19,563 bases of DNA from an uncultured Ruminococcus sp. (GTDB taxonomy: Bacteria; Bacillota; Clostridia; Oscillospirales; Ruminococcaceae). Location: the NCBI GenBank assembly GCA_900550695.1, contig URTF01000038.1, positions 1 to 19,563 of the forward strand. The letters run 5' to 3'. Every line of letters starts with the position of its first letter. The first letter of the stretch is position 1. Position numbers and translations under genes: made by a program. Below, in pieces: positions 1 to 6,903 of this stretch. The notes under the pieces are model-generated. The model made no database searches. It had not been told where the DNA came from and saw only the letters and a list, made by a program, of their open reading frames with translations.

Positions 1-294
1 GGCTTTTGTCTAAATGATACAACTCTTTTGAGTTTTCAGATACGCTCTAATCTATACCTCACAATAGCTGATGGATTCAAACATAAAGATACAACTGATA
101 ACGGGTGGAAAGATAACTGGATCTATATAAATTGGAGAAAAAGTCAAAAAGGAAATGATCACATTGATCTTCGCCATCCCGGAGATGATGTATTTAAATA
201 TATTTTCAACGAAGAAAATAGAAAATCAAGCGTTGAAAACATAATAGATTTTCTTGATGATATAATTGAAGCAGATAAGGAAGATGCAGAATGA
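1..294 (+). CDS. hypothetical protein, 5' end outside the window
   Basis: The reading frame is open from the first base of the window to the TGA at 292-294, so this is the C-terminal part (97 codons) of a longer protein. The TTG at 28 is a possible start, but I see no reason to prefer it over a start upstream of the window. The visible part is hydrophilic, rich in Asp, Glu, Lys and Asn, with aromatic-rich strands (around codons 30-50) and an acidic C-terminus. There is no membrane segment, signal peptide or recognisable catalytic motif. The stop overlaps the next gene's start in an ATGA, so the two are almost certainly co-translated. Codon use is very AT-rich compared with genes after 1983, which fits an accessory segment. 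I do not recognise the family. Confidence 0.7.
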   Translation, partial: GFCLNDTTLLSFQIRSNLYLTIADGFKHKDTTDNGWKDNWIYINWRKSQKGNDHIDLRHPGDDVFKYIFNEENRKSSVENIIDFLDDIIEADKEDAE

Positions 295-1181
295 ATATGT
301 TTATCAATAATGAAGATTACAAAAGGTTCTATATTGAAAATAAACAGTGCTTTACAGAAAAAGCATGGAGCATATTAAATCAACTTGTCGACAATGAAAT
401 TACATATATGTTTATTTCAGACACAAAAGAAAATCTATTTGATGGAATAGTTAGCGTTGATTTATCTGAACGTTTAAAAGAATCTCATTTGTTTATTTCT
501 GTTGCAGAATATAAGGAACTGGATCTTTTACTAAAGAAGAAAGCAGAAGTAAAGAAGACAGAAGAAGTAAAGAAGACAGACGAAGATGATTTTAGTTCAA
601 TGATCTGTTTTGGAGCAATCTGGTTAGCAACCGATAAAATTCCTGATTTCGATATAAGCGGAATACCTGCAGTTACATTGATAGGAATGGATATAAAGGA
701 TGTATCAGAATTCATAAAGATGCATCCTGATAAAACTGTTTTTGCCTGTGATGAAATAAAAACACATAATTTGCTTGTATACCTTCAGACGTGTGATTAT
801 ATTGGAATTGATTTTGCAGATATTGAAAACAGTTATCAGTCACAAGCTGATAAAATACGATATCTTACTTCTCATAAGTTTTCTGATAAAATTGAATATG
901 ATGATTATGCTGATGCCGCAGGAATAATGATCCTTCGCGGAGAAAATACAATGGCAGAGGAATATGAAGCTGTGATAATTGAAATCATGAATAACTTTCA
1001 TGATTATGCAGATTACATTTATAACGTATTTGATTCATACGATGGAAAATTTCATGTAATGGATTATATCGTATCACATCCGTATCATAATGACGGAAAG
1101 CAATATTCCCCTAATGAGGTTGATCAGATATGTCAGGAACGTCATCGCAGAAGGATTGAATTAACGGGTGAAGAGCAGTGA
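291..1181 (+). CDS. hypothetical acidic protein, accessory region
   Basis: This 296-residue soluble protein is translationally coupled to the upstream gene through a 4-base ATGA overlap. It has no signal peptide or membrane helix. A charged Lys/Glu linker at residues ~82-99, with a duplicated EVKKT(E/D) hexapeptide, separates an N-terminal part (1-80) from a larger C-terminal part (~100-296). The C-terminal part is rich in Asp, Tyr and Ile and ends in a basic patch (residues ~283-291). I see no enzyme signature and do not recognise the family. The AT-rich composition and the neighbouring transposase remnant suggest cargo of a former mobile element, perhaps a partner of the upstream gene. That role is inferred from context only. 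Confidence 0.75.
   Translation: MNMFINNEDYKRFYIENKQCFTEKAWSILNQLVDNEITYMFISDTKENLFDGIVSVDLSERLKESHLFISVAEYKELDLLLKKKAEVKKTEEVKKTDEDDFSSMICFGAIWLATDKIPDFDISGIPAVTLIGMDIKDVSEFIKMHPDKTVFACDEIKTHNLLVYLQTCDYIGIDFADIENSYQSQADKIRYLTSHKFSDKIEYDDYADAAGIMILRGENTMAEEYEAVIIEIMNNFHDYADYIYNVFDSYDGKFHVMDYIVSHPYHNDGKQYSPNEVDQICQERHRRRIELTGEEQ
546..581 (+). repeat. tandem duplication of 18 bp inside the coding region
   Basis: Two adjacent in-frame 18-base copies (546-563 and 564-581) differ only at the last base and encode EVKKTE then EVKKTD. It looks like a slippage-type expansion of the charged linker that would not disturb the frame. Confidence 0.8.
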
Positions 1182-1227
1182 CAGAAATGTTGCTGCTTTT
1201 TTATTTGGCTGATTGTTATGTTATACA

Positions 1228-1319
1228 AAACACCAATTAAAAACTATACAAAAAATCAAGCAAAAACTCTGATATATGGATTTTGCGCAGATTTTTTGTC
1301 TATAGTTTTATTGGTGTTT
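1228..1319. repeat. long AT-rich inverted repeat
   Basis: The arms at 1228-1256 and 1290-1319 are inverted copies (outermost AACACCAAT / ATTGGTGTT, innermost AAAAAATC / GATTTTTT) with one or two small indels, around a 33-base loop. It lies between the AT-rich gene pair and the transposase remnant. It could be a transcription terminator for the upstream pair or an end structure of a mobile element. There is no GC-rich stem core, which argues against a simple intrinsic terminator. Confidence 0.65.
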
Positions 1320-1424
1320 AGTATTACAATAGATAGGTGACACAAAGTATAGAAAAAACAACTTCCAAAATGATATAATGTTTAAGAACCACCAAAAACA
1401 AAGTATCAAAAAGGAAGTTGTTCA

Positions 1425-1730
1425 ATGGATAGTATATCATCAGAAGCCCATTTTTGTCAACGGGTTTTGAAATATTCGTATAAAAAACAGTAACAGAAGT
1501 ATCAAGACGAGCATATCCAAGAAGAAAAAATGATCCTTCACAGATTTCCAAGTATGCTTAGGGTAATAAAGAAATGGCAAAACCGAAAATAGAAAAAGCA
1601 GCTGGAAAACCCGAATTATATGAAGGAACGGCATATCCGGTACCAATATATAGCAACAGACGAGCGTACAAGGATATGTTATCGTGAAATATACGATGAA
1701 CACAGTACATACAGCTCCAAAGACTTCTTA
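1425..1730 (+). pseudogene. decayed IS481-like transposase remnant
   Basis: The ATG at 1425 opens 22 codons (MDSISSEAHFCQRVLKYS...) that resemble the N-terminus of IS481/IS3-type DDE transposases, which typically begin MD(N/S)I..E..F.QRV(I/L)KYS. A TAA at 1491 stops it. After frame changes, the frame running through the ATG at 1620 contains YQYIATDERTR...EIYDEHSTYSSKDFL, matching the catalytic-core segment usually written YQYTAIDE.(S/T)R...EHSTYSS..FL, which includes the first catalytic Asp. The helix-turn-helix region, most of the core and the C-terminal Asp and Glu are missing. The gene is therefore broken by stops, frameshifts and internal deletion. An inverted pair (AACAACTTCC at 1357-1366, GGAAGTTGTT at 1413-1422) precedes it. 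The IS481 assignment comes from remembered family patterns, not a search. Confidence 0.65.
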
Positions 1731-1857
1731 ATTGTGCAATACACGCAGACAGCGATAGGCAATATAATGGATCGCAGCAAGAATATCCATACGGCAGCAT
1801 ACTCTCTGATGCGAATTATATCAAATCTGCCGACTTTTGCCAAGTAAAGCATTTTTC

Positions 1858-1888
1858 GCCGTACAGCCCGAAACTGTGCGGCTTTTTT
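1858..1888 (+). terminator. rho-independent terminator after the accessory segment
   Basis: A 9-bp stem, GCCGTACAG (1858-1866) with CTGTGCGGC (1874-1882), one T-G wobble and a 7-base loop, is followed directly by TTTTTT at 1883-1888. It separates the AT-rich accessory region from the plsC promoter. Confidence 0.8.
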
Positions 1889-1920
1889 ATAAGAAATATT
1901 CGGAAAATCCGCACAAACGG

Positions 1921-1949
1921 TTGATTTTGAATCGAAAATGTGCTATACT
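1921..1949 (+). promoter_or_regulatory. sigma-A-type promoter for plsC-ispH
   Basis: TTGATT (1921-1926) and TATACT (1944-1949) are separated by exactly 17 bases, with a TGn extension just before the -10. Transcription would start near 1956, about 27 bases before the plsC start. An AAAAGGA ribosome binding site ends at 1972. Confidence 0.75.
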
Positions 1950-1982
1950 ATTAGGTAATTCACAGAAAAGGATTGATAGTTT

Positions 1983-2633
1983 GTGTATGCTTGGGTAAGA
2001 TATCCCGTTAAATGGCTGTACAAAATATTTTATGATTTCCATATCGAGGGCATAGAGAACATACCGCAGGACAGACCTGTTGTTCTGGCTTCAAACCACC
2101 GCAGCTACGCCGACCCCGTTATACTTACAATGCCGATGAAGCGTCCTGTTTCCTATATGGCAAAGGAGGAGCTTTTCCGCAATAGGCTTTTCGGCTGGTT
2201 CATACGGAAGCTTGGCGCTTTCCCCGTTACACGAGGCGCAGGCGATATGTCCGTCATCGATGACAGCATAAATATCCTCCGCTCGGGCAGAAACCTTGTC
2301 ATTTTCCCCGAGGGCACACGCTCCAAGGACGGTAAGGTCGGCAAGGGCAAAACGGGCGTTGCGATGATAGCCGCAAAGTCGGGTGCAGATGTCGTTCCCT
2401 GCGGAATTGTATTTGAGGGCGAAAAGCTGCACTTCCGCTCAAAGCTCACGCTCAGATTCGGAAAGCCGATAAAAGCCGCGGAACTCGCCGTTGAGGGCAG
2501 CTCTCCCCGTGAGCTTAAAGAGGTAAAAAAACGCATAATGGGCGCAATTACGGAGCTTGTCGAAGGTCCTGCGCTGACAGCCGCAGATGCTCCGCTCCAA
2601 ATAGAGGACAAGAACGATGCCGCACAGAATTGA
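1983..2633 (+). CDS. plsC: 1-acyl-sn-glycerol-3-phosphate acyltransferase
   Basis: The product acylates lysophosphatidic acid at the inner membrane face to give phosphatidic acid, the precursor of all phospholipids. The 216-residue protein carries the family blocks in order: NHRSYADP at 38-45, which is the H-X4-D catalytic motif (His39, Asp44); VTRG at 82-85; FPEGTRS at 108-114, which binds the glycerol phosphate; and VVPCGI at 137-142. A hydrophobic, aromatic N-terminus could associate with the membrane. The GTG at 1983 is chosen because it follows AAAAGGA by about ten bases and begins the conserved region; the TTG two bases earlier is out of frame and soon stops. The gene overlaps ispH by 17 bases, so the two are one operon. 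The C-terminal ~15 residues are non-conserved. Confidence 0.93.
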   Translation: MYAWVRYPVKWLYKIFYDFHIEGIENIPQDRPVVLASNHRSYADPVILTMPMKRPVSYMAKEELFRNRLFGWFIRKLGAFPVTRGAGDMSVIDDSINILRSGRNLVIFPEGTRSKDGKVGKGKTGVAMIAAKSGADVVPCGIVFEGEKLHFRSKLTLRFGKPIKAAELAVEGSSPRELKEVKKRIMGAITELVEGPALTAADAPLQIEDKNDAAQN

Positions 2634-4605
2634 GATAGCGGATAAGGCAGGTTTCTGTTTTGGTGTTGACAGAGCCGTAAAAATCGTGTATAATATTATA
2701 GAAAACGGCGGAAAAGCCGTGACCTACGGCGAGATAATCCATAACGAAACCGTTGTCAATGAGCTGAAAAGCTGCGGCGTGAATGTTATAAATTCACCCG
2801 AGGAGATAGAAAAACTCGAAAATACGAGCGTTGTTATCCGTTCCCACGGCGTTGGAAGAGATATCTATGAGCTTCTTGAAAAGCGAAAGCCGTTCGGTGT
2901 TGACGTTTGTGACGGGACTTGCCCGTTCGTTGCAAGGATACATAAAATAGTGTCCGAAAAGTCCGGCGAGGGCTTTGACATCATCATTCTCGGCGATAAA
3001 GACCACGATGAAGTACAGGGAATTGTTAAACATTGCCAAAAAATGCCGTATATTTGCGGCAATGATGATGAACTTCGTGAGATTTTACAAAAAAAATTTA
3101 AAAATTTTAAAAAAAAGGTTGCAATTGTTGCGCAAACAACGTATAATATAATTATATGGGAAAAGTGCTGCCGTATCATCAGATCGGAATGCCCCGAAGC
3201 AGAGGTGTTCAATACCATCTGCAGCGCCACCGCAGAACGCCAGCAGAGTGCTGTCCGTCTTGCGGAAAAGTCCGATCTTATGATAGTCATAGGCGGCAAA
3301 CGCAGTTCCAACACAGCAAAGCTCTACGACATCTGCCGTGAGCATTGCAAAGCCTGTATCCTCATTTCGGACGCAGGTGAGCTTGAAAGGGAGAATATCC
3401 CCGAAAAGCTCCGTGAACTCGGTGAAAACTTTAACATCGGGATCACAGCCGGAGCATCGACCCCGGCATATATAATCAAGGAGGTACAAAACCACATGAG
3501 CGAAATTATCAAAAACAATGACGAGGATTTTGACTTCGCCAGCGCGCTCGACGCATCTTTCAAAAAAATATACACCGGTCAACGGGTGAAAGGATACATA
3601 ACTGCCGTAAACAACACAGAAGCAACAGTTGATATCGGCACTAAGCAGACAGGCTATATCGCTCTGTCCGAGCTTACAGACGATCCTACACTCAAGGTAA
3701 GCGATGTAGTTAAGGTCGGCGACGAGGTTGACCTTATCGTTATCAAGATCAACGACGCTGAAGGTATCGTAAACCTTTCCAAGAAGAAGGTTGACGCTAT
3801 GGTCGGCTTTGACAAGCTCGTCAAGGCTAAGGAAGAGGACGCAGTTCTCGAAGGTACAGTTACAAACGTTGTTAAGGGCGGCGTAATTGTTATCACAGAG
3901 GGTACAAGAGTGTTCATTCCTGCTTCTCAGGCTACTGCAAGACGTGATGAAAAGCTTGAAAATCTTCTCAAGAAGACTGTTAAGTTCAAGATCATCGAGA
4001 TCAATGAGCAGAAGTTCAAGGCTGTCGGCTCTATCAAGGCTGTTCTCAACGCAGAAAAGGACGCTGCAAAGGCTAAGTTCTGGGAGAACGTTAAGGTTGG
4101 CGACAAGTTCAAGGGCGAAGTTAAGTCTATCACAAACTACGGCGCATTCGTAGACCTCGGCGGCATCGACGGCATGGTTCATATTTCCGAACTCAGCTGG
4201 AACAGGATCAAGCACCCATCCGAAGTTGTTAAGGTTGGCGACGTTATCGAAGTTTTCGTTAAGGAACTCGACAGCGAAAGCGGCAGAATTTCCCTCGGCT
4301 ACAAGAAGGACGAGGACAATCCTTGGGTCAAGTTCGCTAACGAATATTCTGTTGGCGATGTAGTTGAAGCTAAGGTAGTTTCTATCACACCTTTCGGCGC
4401 ATTCGCACAGATCATTCCCGGTATTGACGGTCTTATCCACATCTCTCAGATCGCTAATAAGAAGGTTGCTAACGTTAAGGACGTTCTTTCCGTTGGCGAC
4501 GTTGTTAAGGCAAAGATCACAGAGATCGATACTGACAAGAAGAGAATCAGCATGTCTATCAGAGAGCTTCTTGAAGAAGAAGGCACAGACGAGTCTGCTG
4601 AATAA
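2617..4605 (+). CDS. ispH: IspH (HMBPP reductase) fused to a four-domain ribosomal protein S1-like region
   Basis: This is a 662-residue fusion. Residues 1-~290 are 4-hydroxy-3-methylbut-2-enyl diphosphate reductase, the last step of the MEP isoprenoid pathway. Its three [4Fe-4S] cysteines are Cys14 (GFCFGVDRA), Cys102 (DGTCPF) and Cys202 (NTICSATAERQ). His42, His77, His130 and Glu132 match the substrate-binding and proton-donor positions. Residues ~320-390, 408-475, 494-562 and 580-648 are four OB-fold S1 repeats, the last two most canonical (YGAFVDLGGIDGMVHISEL; FGAFAQIIPGIDGLIHISQ). IspH-S1 fusions are known in Clostridia. From about 3575 codon choice shifts to a strongly biased set (AAG, GTT, AAC) typical of highly expressed genes. 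A promoter-like element and an in-frame Shine-Dalgarno/ATG lie inside the gene and may give free S1 protein. Confidence 0.95.
   Translation: MPHRIEIADKAGFCFGVDRAVKIVYNIIENGGKAVTYGEIIHNETVVNELKSCGVNVINSPEEIEKLENTSVVIRSHGVGRDIYELLEKRKPFGVDVCDGTCPFVARIHKIVSEKSGEGFDIIILGDKDHDEVQGIVKHCQKMPYICGNDDELREILQKKFKNFKKKVAIVAQTTYNIIIWEKCCRIIRSECPEAEVFNTICSATAERQQSAVRLAEKSDLMIVIGGKRSSNTAKLYDICREHCKACILISDAGELERENIPEKLRELGENFNIGITAGASTPAYIIKEVQNHMSEIIKNNDEDFDFASALDASFKKIYTGQRVKGYITAVNNTEATVDIGTKQTGYIALSELTDDPTLKVSDVVKVGDEVDLIVIKINDAEGIVNLSKKKVDAMVGFDKLVKAKEEDAVLEGTVTNVVKGGVIVITEGTRVFIPASQATARRDEKLENLLKKTVKFKIIEINEQKFKAVGSIKAVLNAEKDAAKAKFWENVKVGDKFKGEVKSITNYGAFVDLGGIDGMVHISELSWNRIKHPSEVVKVGDVIEVFVKELDSESGRISLGYKKDEDNPWVKFANEYSVGDVVEAKVVSITPFGAFAQIIPGIDGLIHISQIANKKVANVKDVLSVGDVVKAKITEIDTDKKRISMSIRELLEEEGTDESAE
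3119..3147 (+). promoter_or_regulatory. candidate internal promoter within ispH
   Basis: TTGCAA (3119-3124) and TATAAT (3142-3147) have a 17-base spacer. They lie in an unusually A/T-rich stretch (about 3080-3160) of an otherwise GC-balanced coding region. The predicted start near 3154 is upstream of the internal ribosome binding site at 3478. AT-rich coding DNA can match such motifs by chance, so this is only a candidate. Confidence 0.45.
3478..3498 (+). promoter_or_regulatory. internal ribosome binding site and ATG at the IspH/S1 junction
   Basis: AAGGAGGT (3478-3485) is a full Shine-Dalgarno sequence, eleven bases from its GGAGG core to an in-frame ATG at 3496-3498 (Met294). Met294 begins MSEIIKNNDED, just after the end of the IspH fold and before the first S1 repeat. 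Initiation here would yield a 369-residue stand-alone S1-like protein. The residues encoded by the Shine-Dalgarno are ordinary (Lys-Glu-Val), so it could still be a coincidence of coding. Confidence 0.5.
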
Positions 4606-4620
4606 TTTTCACAGTATAGC

Positions 4621-4655
4621 AAAGGCTGCTGCAATTTCTTGCGGCAGCCTTTTTG
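4621..4655 (+). terminator. rho-independent terminator of plsC-ispH/S1
   Basis: A 14-bp stem, AAAGGCTGCTGCAA (4621-4634) with TTGCGGCAGCCTTT (4639-4652), has one wobble and a 4-base loop, and merges into a T-rich run. It ends the operon 15 bases after the stop codon. Confidence 0.9.
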
Positions 4656-4672
4656 TATTAAAGGAGAATCTT

Positions 4673-4705
4673 ATGGAAAATAAAATAAAGAAAAATCAGC
4701 GCTGA
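4673..4705 (+). CDS. possible 10-codon micro-ORF
   Basis: An AAAGGAG (4659-4665) stands seven bases before an ATG that opens a lysine-rich decapeptide (MENKIKKNQR) ended by TGA. It sits directly after the terminator and about 75 bases before the next gene. It may be the surviving start of a deleted gene, a leader peptide, or chance. There is no conservation evidence. Confidence 0.2.
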   Translation: MENKIKKNQR

Positions 4706-4780
4706 AATCCTATATATTCAAGATTGTCGGCTTGATTTTTTCTGAATTTTAAATGATGTTTATTATAACGAGGTGAAAAG

Positions 4781-5482
4781 ATGAAATATGTATGCAAATG
4801 CTGCGGCTGTGCGGCACTGGATTCAGGCGATGAGTACGATATCTGTCCCGTCTGCTTCTGGGAAAAGGACAAGACGCAGGAGAGCGACCCCGAATACAAA
4901 GGCGGTGCGAATGCGGTTTCACTGAACGAGGCAAGGAAAAACTATGCCGAGTTCGGCGTTGGAGATAAGCGTTTCACCGAAATGGTGCGCAGACCCGAAA
5001 CTATCGAAAAAGCTGCCGTTATGCGCAGAAAAGAGCGCAGGGAGGACGAGAACTTTGCTTTTGAAGTTCTCGATAAAGCCGAGTTTGCCGTGCTTTCAAT
5101 GATCGATGAGGACGGTTTGCCGTACTGCCTGCCGATATCCGTTGTAAGGATAGGTGAGAAGCTTTATTTTCACTCTGCCGAGGACGGACGAAAAGCCGAG
5201 GCAATGTCAAAAGAACCGAATGTCTGCCTTACCGCCGCAGCTGATGTTGTCAGCGCCGAAGACAAGTTCACGACCTACTTCAAGTCCGCAGTCGTGAGGG
5301 GAAAAGCCGTCAGGGTCACGGACGATGAGGAAAAAATAACGGCGCTCAAAGCAATATGCGAACGCTTCACGCCGTCAAATATGCCCGATTTTTCCAACGC
5401 AATAAAAATGAGCCTGCCGAGAACGGCTGTCTGGAGGATCGATATCGAAAACGCAACGGGCAAGCAGAAAAAGAAAGTATGA
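4781..5482 (+). CDS. CPCC zinc-binding-type domain fused to a Nim-like flavin-binding split-barrel protein
   Basis: This 233-residue soluble protein has two parts. Residues 1-~75 match the cysteine-rich CPCC family: CKCCGC at 5-10 and YDICPVCFWEKD at 19-30 form a likely metal-binding cysteine cluster, followed by the characteristic GGANAVSLNEARKNYAEFG (41-59). Residues ~81-225 (from MRRKERR) resemble the pyridoxamine-5'-phosphate-oxidase-like/NimA split barrel, an FMN-binding fold found in nitroimidazole-resistance proteins and other small reductases. The blocks FAVLSMIDEDGLPYCLPIS, EKLYFHSA..GRKAEAM and VVRGKAVRVTDDEEK fit that fold. A GAGGTG site (4770-4775) precedes the ATG at 4781. No Shine-Dalgarno precedes Met81, supporting one fused polypeptide. 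The CPCC motif is altered (Lys for Pro). Substrate is unknown; the gene looks monocistronic. Confidence 0.8.
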   Translation: MKYVCKCCGCAALDSGDEYDICPVCFWEKDKTQESDPEYKGGANAVSLNEARKNYAEFGVGDKRFTEMVRRPETIEKAAVMRRKERREDENFAFEVLDKAEFAVLSMIDEDGLPYCLPISVVRIGEKLYFHSAEDGRKAEAMSKEPNVCLTAAADVVSAEDKFTTYFKSAVVRGKAVRVTDDEEKITALKAICERFTPSNMPDFSNAIKMSLPRTAVWRIDIENATGKQKKKV

Positions 5483-5485
5483 AAT

Positions 5486-5514
5486 AAGCCGTTCGGGTCA
5501 GTCCCGAGCGGCTT
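5486..5514. terminator. convergent terminator hairpin
   Basis: A 12-bp stem, AAGCCGTTCGGG (5486-5497) with CCCGAGCGGCTT (5503-5514), has one wobble and a 5-base loop. It lies between the + strand CPCC-Nim gene and the - strand hydrolase, so it can serve both. Flanking T-runs are short on both strands. Confidence 0.65.
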
Positions 5515-5527
5515 TGCTGTACTACTA

Positions 5528-6328
5528 TTAAAATCCCATTTGTTCAAGCTCTTTGGCAATGCCAACGTAAAAATCGGATATGTCGGAAACGCCGTTTCCC
5601 TTTTTGCCCGAAAGCCTGCATCTGCGCATATCGACCTCATCGCAGTGCGAAATGCCGCGGCTGCCGACACCCGTAACAACACCCTTAAAATTGCCCCATT
5701 TCACCGATTCGGGCGAGAGCAGACCGTCATTTTCGCCGTCCCAGTGTCGGACGACAAGGTTTGGCAGCCACATAAGCATATCGGAGCGGCTATGCTTCAT
5801 CAAAAATGCGTAGCTTTGATAATATATTGATTCGATATCGGGATTTTGCTCGTTGAAACGACGTGCGTCCTCGGTTCGGAATGAGCATATTGCGCTGAAA
5901 GTATCGGGATTTTTGTCCCCGAGCAGTCTGAACCATAGGTCGGTCACTTTACAGCCGCCTTTTATGAGCGGTTCGGGAATTTTCATAAGTTTATCCACAG
6001 TTTTTGAGCCGTTGTGCGGCGTGGATAAGGTCGTTATCGATGCGATTTTGTCCGAATATCCAAGGCTTGATACGGCGTACCTTGCTTCAAGTCCGCCCTT
6101 TGAATGGGCAATGATGTTAACCTTGTCGGCGTGTTCGGTTTTTAGCACCTTATCGATGCTTTCGGCGACTTTGCGTGAGTTCGATTCGATAGAACCGTTG
6201 CTGTCCTGACCGCTCAGATACACCGAAAAGCCATTTTCTTTGAGCTTTCTGGGAATTCTTCCCCAGTAGCCGACTGCGCGGTCATCGCGAAAATCCATTC
6301 CGTGAACCAATAAAATAGGATACTTCAT
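5528..6328 (-). CDS. lipase/esterase-like alpha/beta hydrolase
   Basis: The 266-residue protein has the serine-lipase layout: an oxyanion-region PILLVHG at 3-9, the nucleophile elbow AHSKGG around Ser76, an Asp in GENDGLLSPESVKWG (Asp201), and a His in GISHCDE (His228). The NDGL.S..S.KWG block is typical of bacterial triacylglycerol-lipase-like proteins, so a lipid or ester substrate is likely; the true substrate is unknown. There is no signal peptide, so it is probably cytoplasmic. The ATG at 6328 is chosen over the upstream TTG at 6346 because AGGAAG lies seven bases before it (on the minus strand), within the longer reading frame. The gene has its own near-consensus promoter and converges on the CPCC-Nim gene. 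Confidence 0.85.
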   Translation of the reverse strand: MKYPILLVHGMDFRDDRAVGYWGRIPRKLKENGFSVYLSGQDSNGSIESNSRKVAESIDKVLKTEHADKVNIIAHSKGGLEARYAVSSLGYSDKIASITTLSTPHNGSKTVDKLMKIPEPLIKGGCKVTDLWFRLLGDKNPDTFSAICSFRTEDARRFNEQNPDIESIYYQSYAFLMKHSRSDMLMWLPNLVVRHWDGENDGLLSPESVKWGNFKGVVTGVGSRGISHCDEVDMRRCRLSGKKGNGVSDISDFYVGIAKELEQMGF

Positions 6329-6382
6329 AATTCCACTTCCTGTCAAAAATTAAACGTCATAAAATTTATGTCGATTTGACTT

Positions 6383-6411
6383 ATTATACCATATACTTTG
6401 AGGGGAATCAA
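6383..6411 (-). promoter_or_regulatory. sigma-A-type promoter for the hydrolase
   Basis: Read on the minus strand, TTGATT (6411-6406) and a perfect TATAAT (6388-6383) are 17 bases apart. Transcription would start near 6376, giving an untranslated leader of about 48 bases before the ATG at 6328. Confidence 0.8.
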
Positions 6412-6421
6412 TAGTTTTAGC

Positions 6422-6467
6422 AAAAAAGATCAGACCGAAGAGAGGGGGGACTCTTCGGTCTGATCTT
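6422..6467 (-). terminator. strong hairpin oriented as a leftward terminator
   Basis: A perfect 17-bp stem (6426-6442 with 6451-6467; core GATCAGACCGAAG) has an 8-base G-rich loop. Only the minus strand has a T-run after it (TTTTTT, 6427-6422), so it would stop leftward transcription just before the hydrolase promoter. I find no leftward gene to its right, so its client transcript is unknown. Confidence 0.6.
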
Positions 6468-6900
6468 CTTGAAAAGAGGAATTTTCGGGGGATATATGTA
6501 AACCAAAATATTGGATAGTTTTTTGCCGCCGACATTGTATGTGCGAATATTTCCGCTGTCGGCTATTTATATAAAAAGACCGTTTACCGTTTTTGCGGTG
6601 AAGCGAAGCGACAGACACTTGCCAAAGGTCGTTTTAACTTGTGCCGCACCGACTGTTATCAGTGCGGCTGAAAATGAAAAGAGGGAGAATATGGAAATTA
6701 GATAATATCGTGTTTAACTCCTCGGTACTTTTCTTTTTCCCTTGGAATGATTATATAATAACCTTTGTTTGTGTTGATTTAATGAAAGAACCACGAAAAT
6801 AAGAAAAAAACGTCTTTTTTCAGAAATATTTCCGCTTATTTCTCCCACACTTTTCGGACATAATACTGCTGATGACATTTTTGTGAAGAAAGGCGGTCGG
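6468..6900. other. intergenic region without a convincing gene
   Basis: I find no supported gene in these roughly 430 bases. Short open frames on both strands lack ribosome binding sites and coding-like composition. Visible structure: hairpins GCCGACA (6528-6534) / TGTCGGC (6557-6563) and GCCGCAC (6643-6649) / GTGCGGC (6662-6668); a TATAAT at 6754-6759 on the + strand with only a weak -35; and a GAGGGAGAAT ribosome-binding-like site before a four-codon ATG frame at 6690. It may be a degraded gene, a long leader or a small RNA locus. Confidence 0.5.
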
Positions 6901-6903
6901 AAA

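Noticed and set aside
1740..1900. Protein-like frame after the transposase fragment (GSQQEYPYGS...)
   Set aside because: It runs through the terminator hairpin, has no start, and matches no family I recognise.
3085..4440. 451-codon open frame on the minus strand opposite ispH-S1
   Set aside because: It is antisense to clearly conserved S1 and IspH domains, has no ribosome site, and its Cys/Asn/Asp-rich product looks like the mirror of biased codons in the S1 part.
6329..6346. TTG start adding six residues to the hydrolase
   Set aside because: The AGGAAG ribosome site would fall inside that extension; it is ideally placed for the ATG at 6328.
6511..6705. 64-codon frame in the gap before the PF06541-like gene
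   Set aside because: It starts with TTG without a close ribosome site, its composition is not protein-like, and I see no domain.
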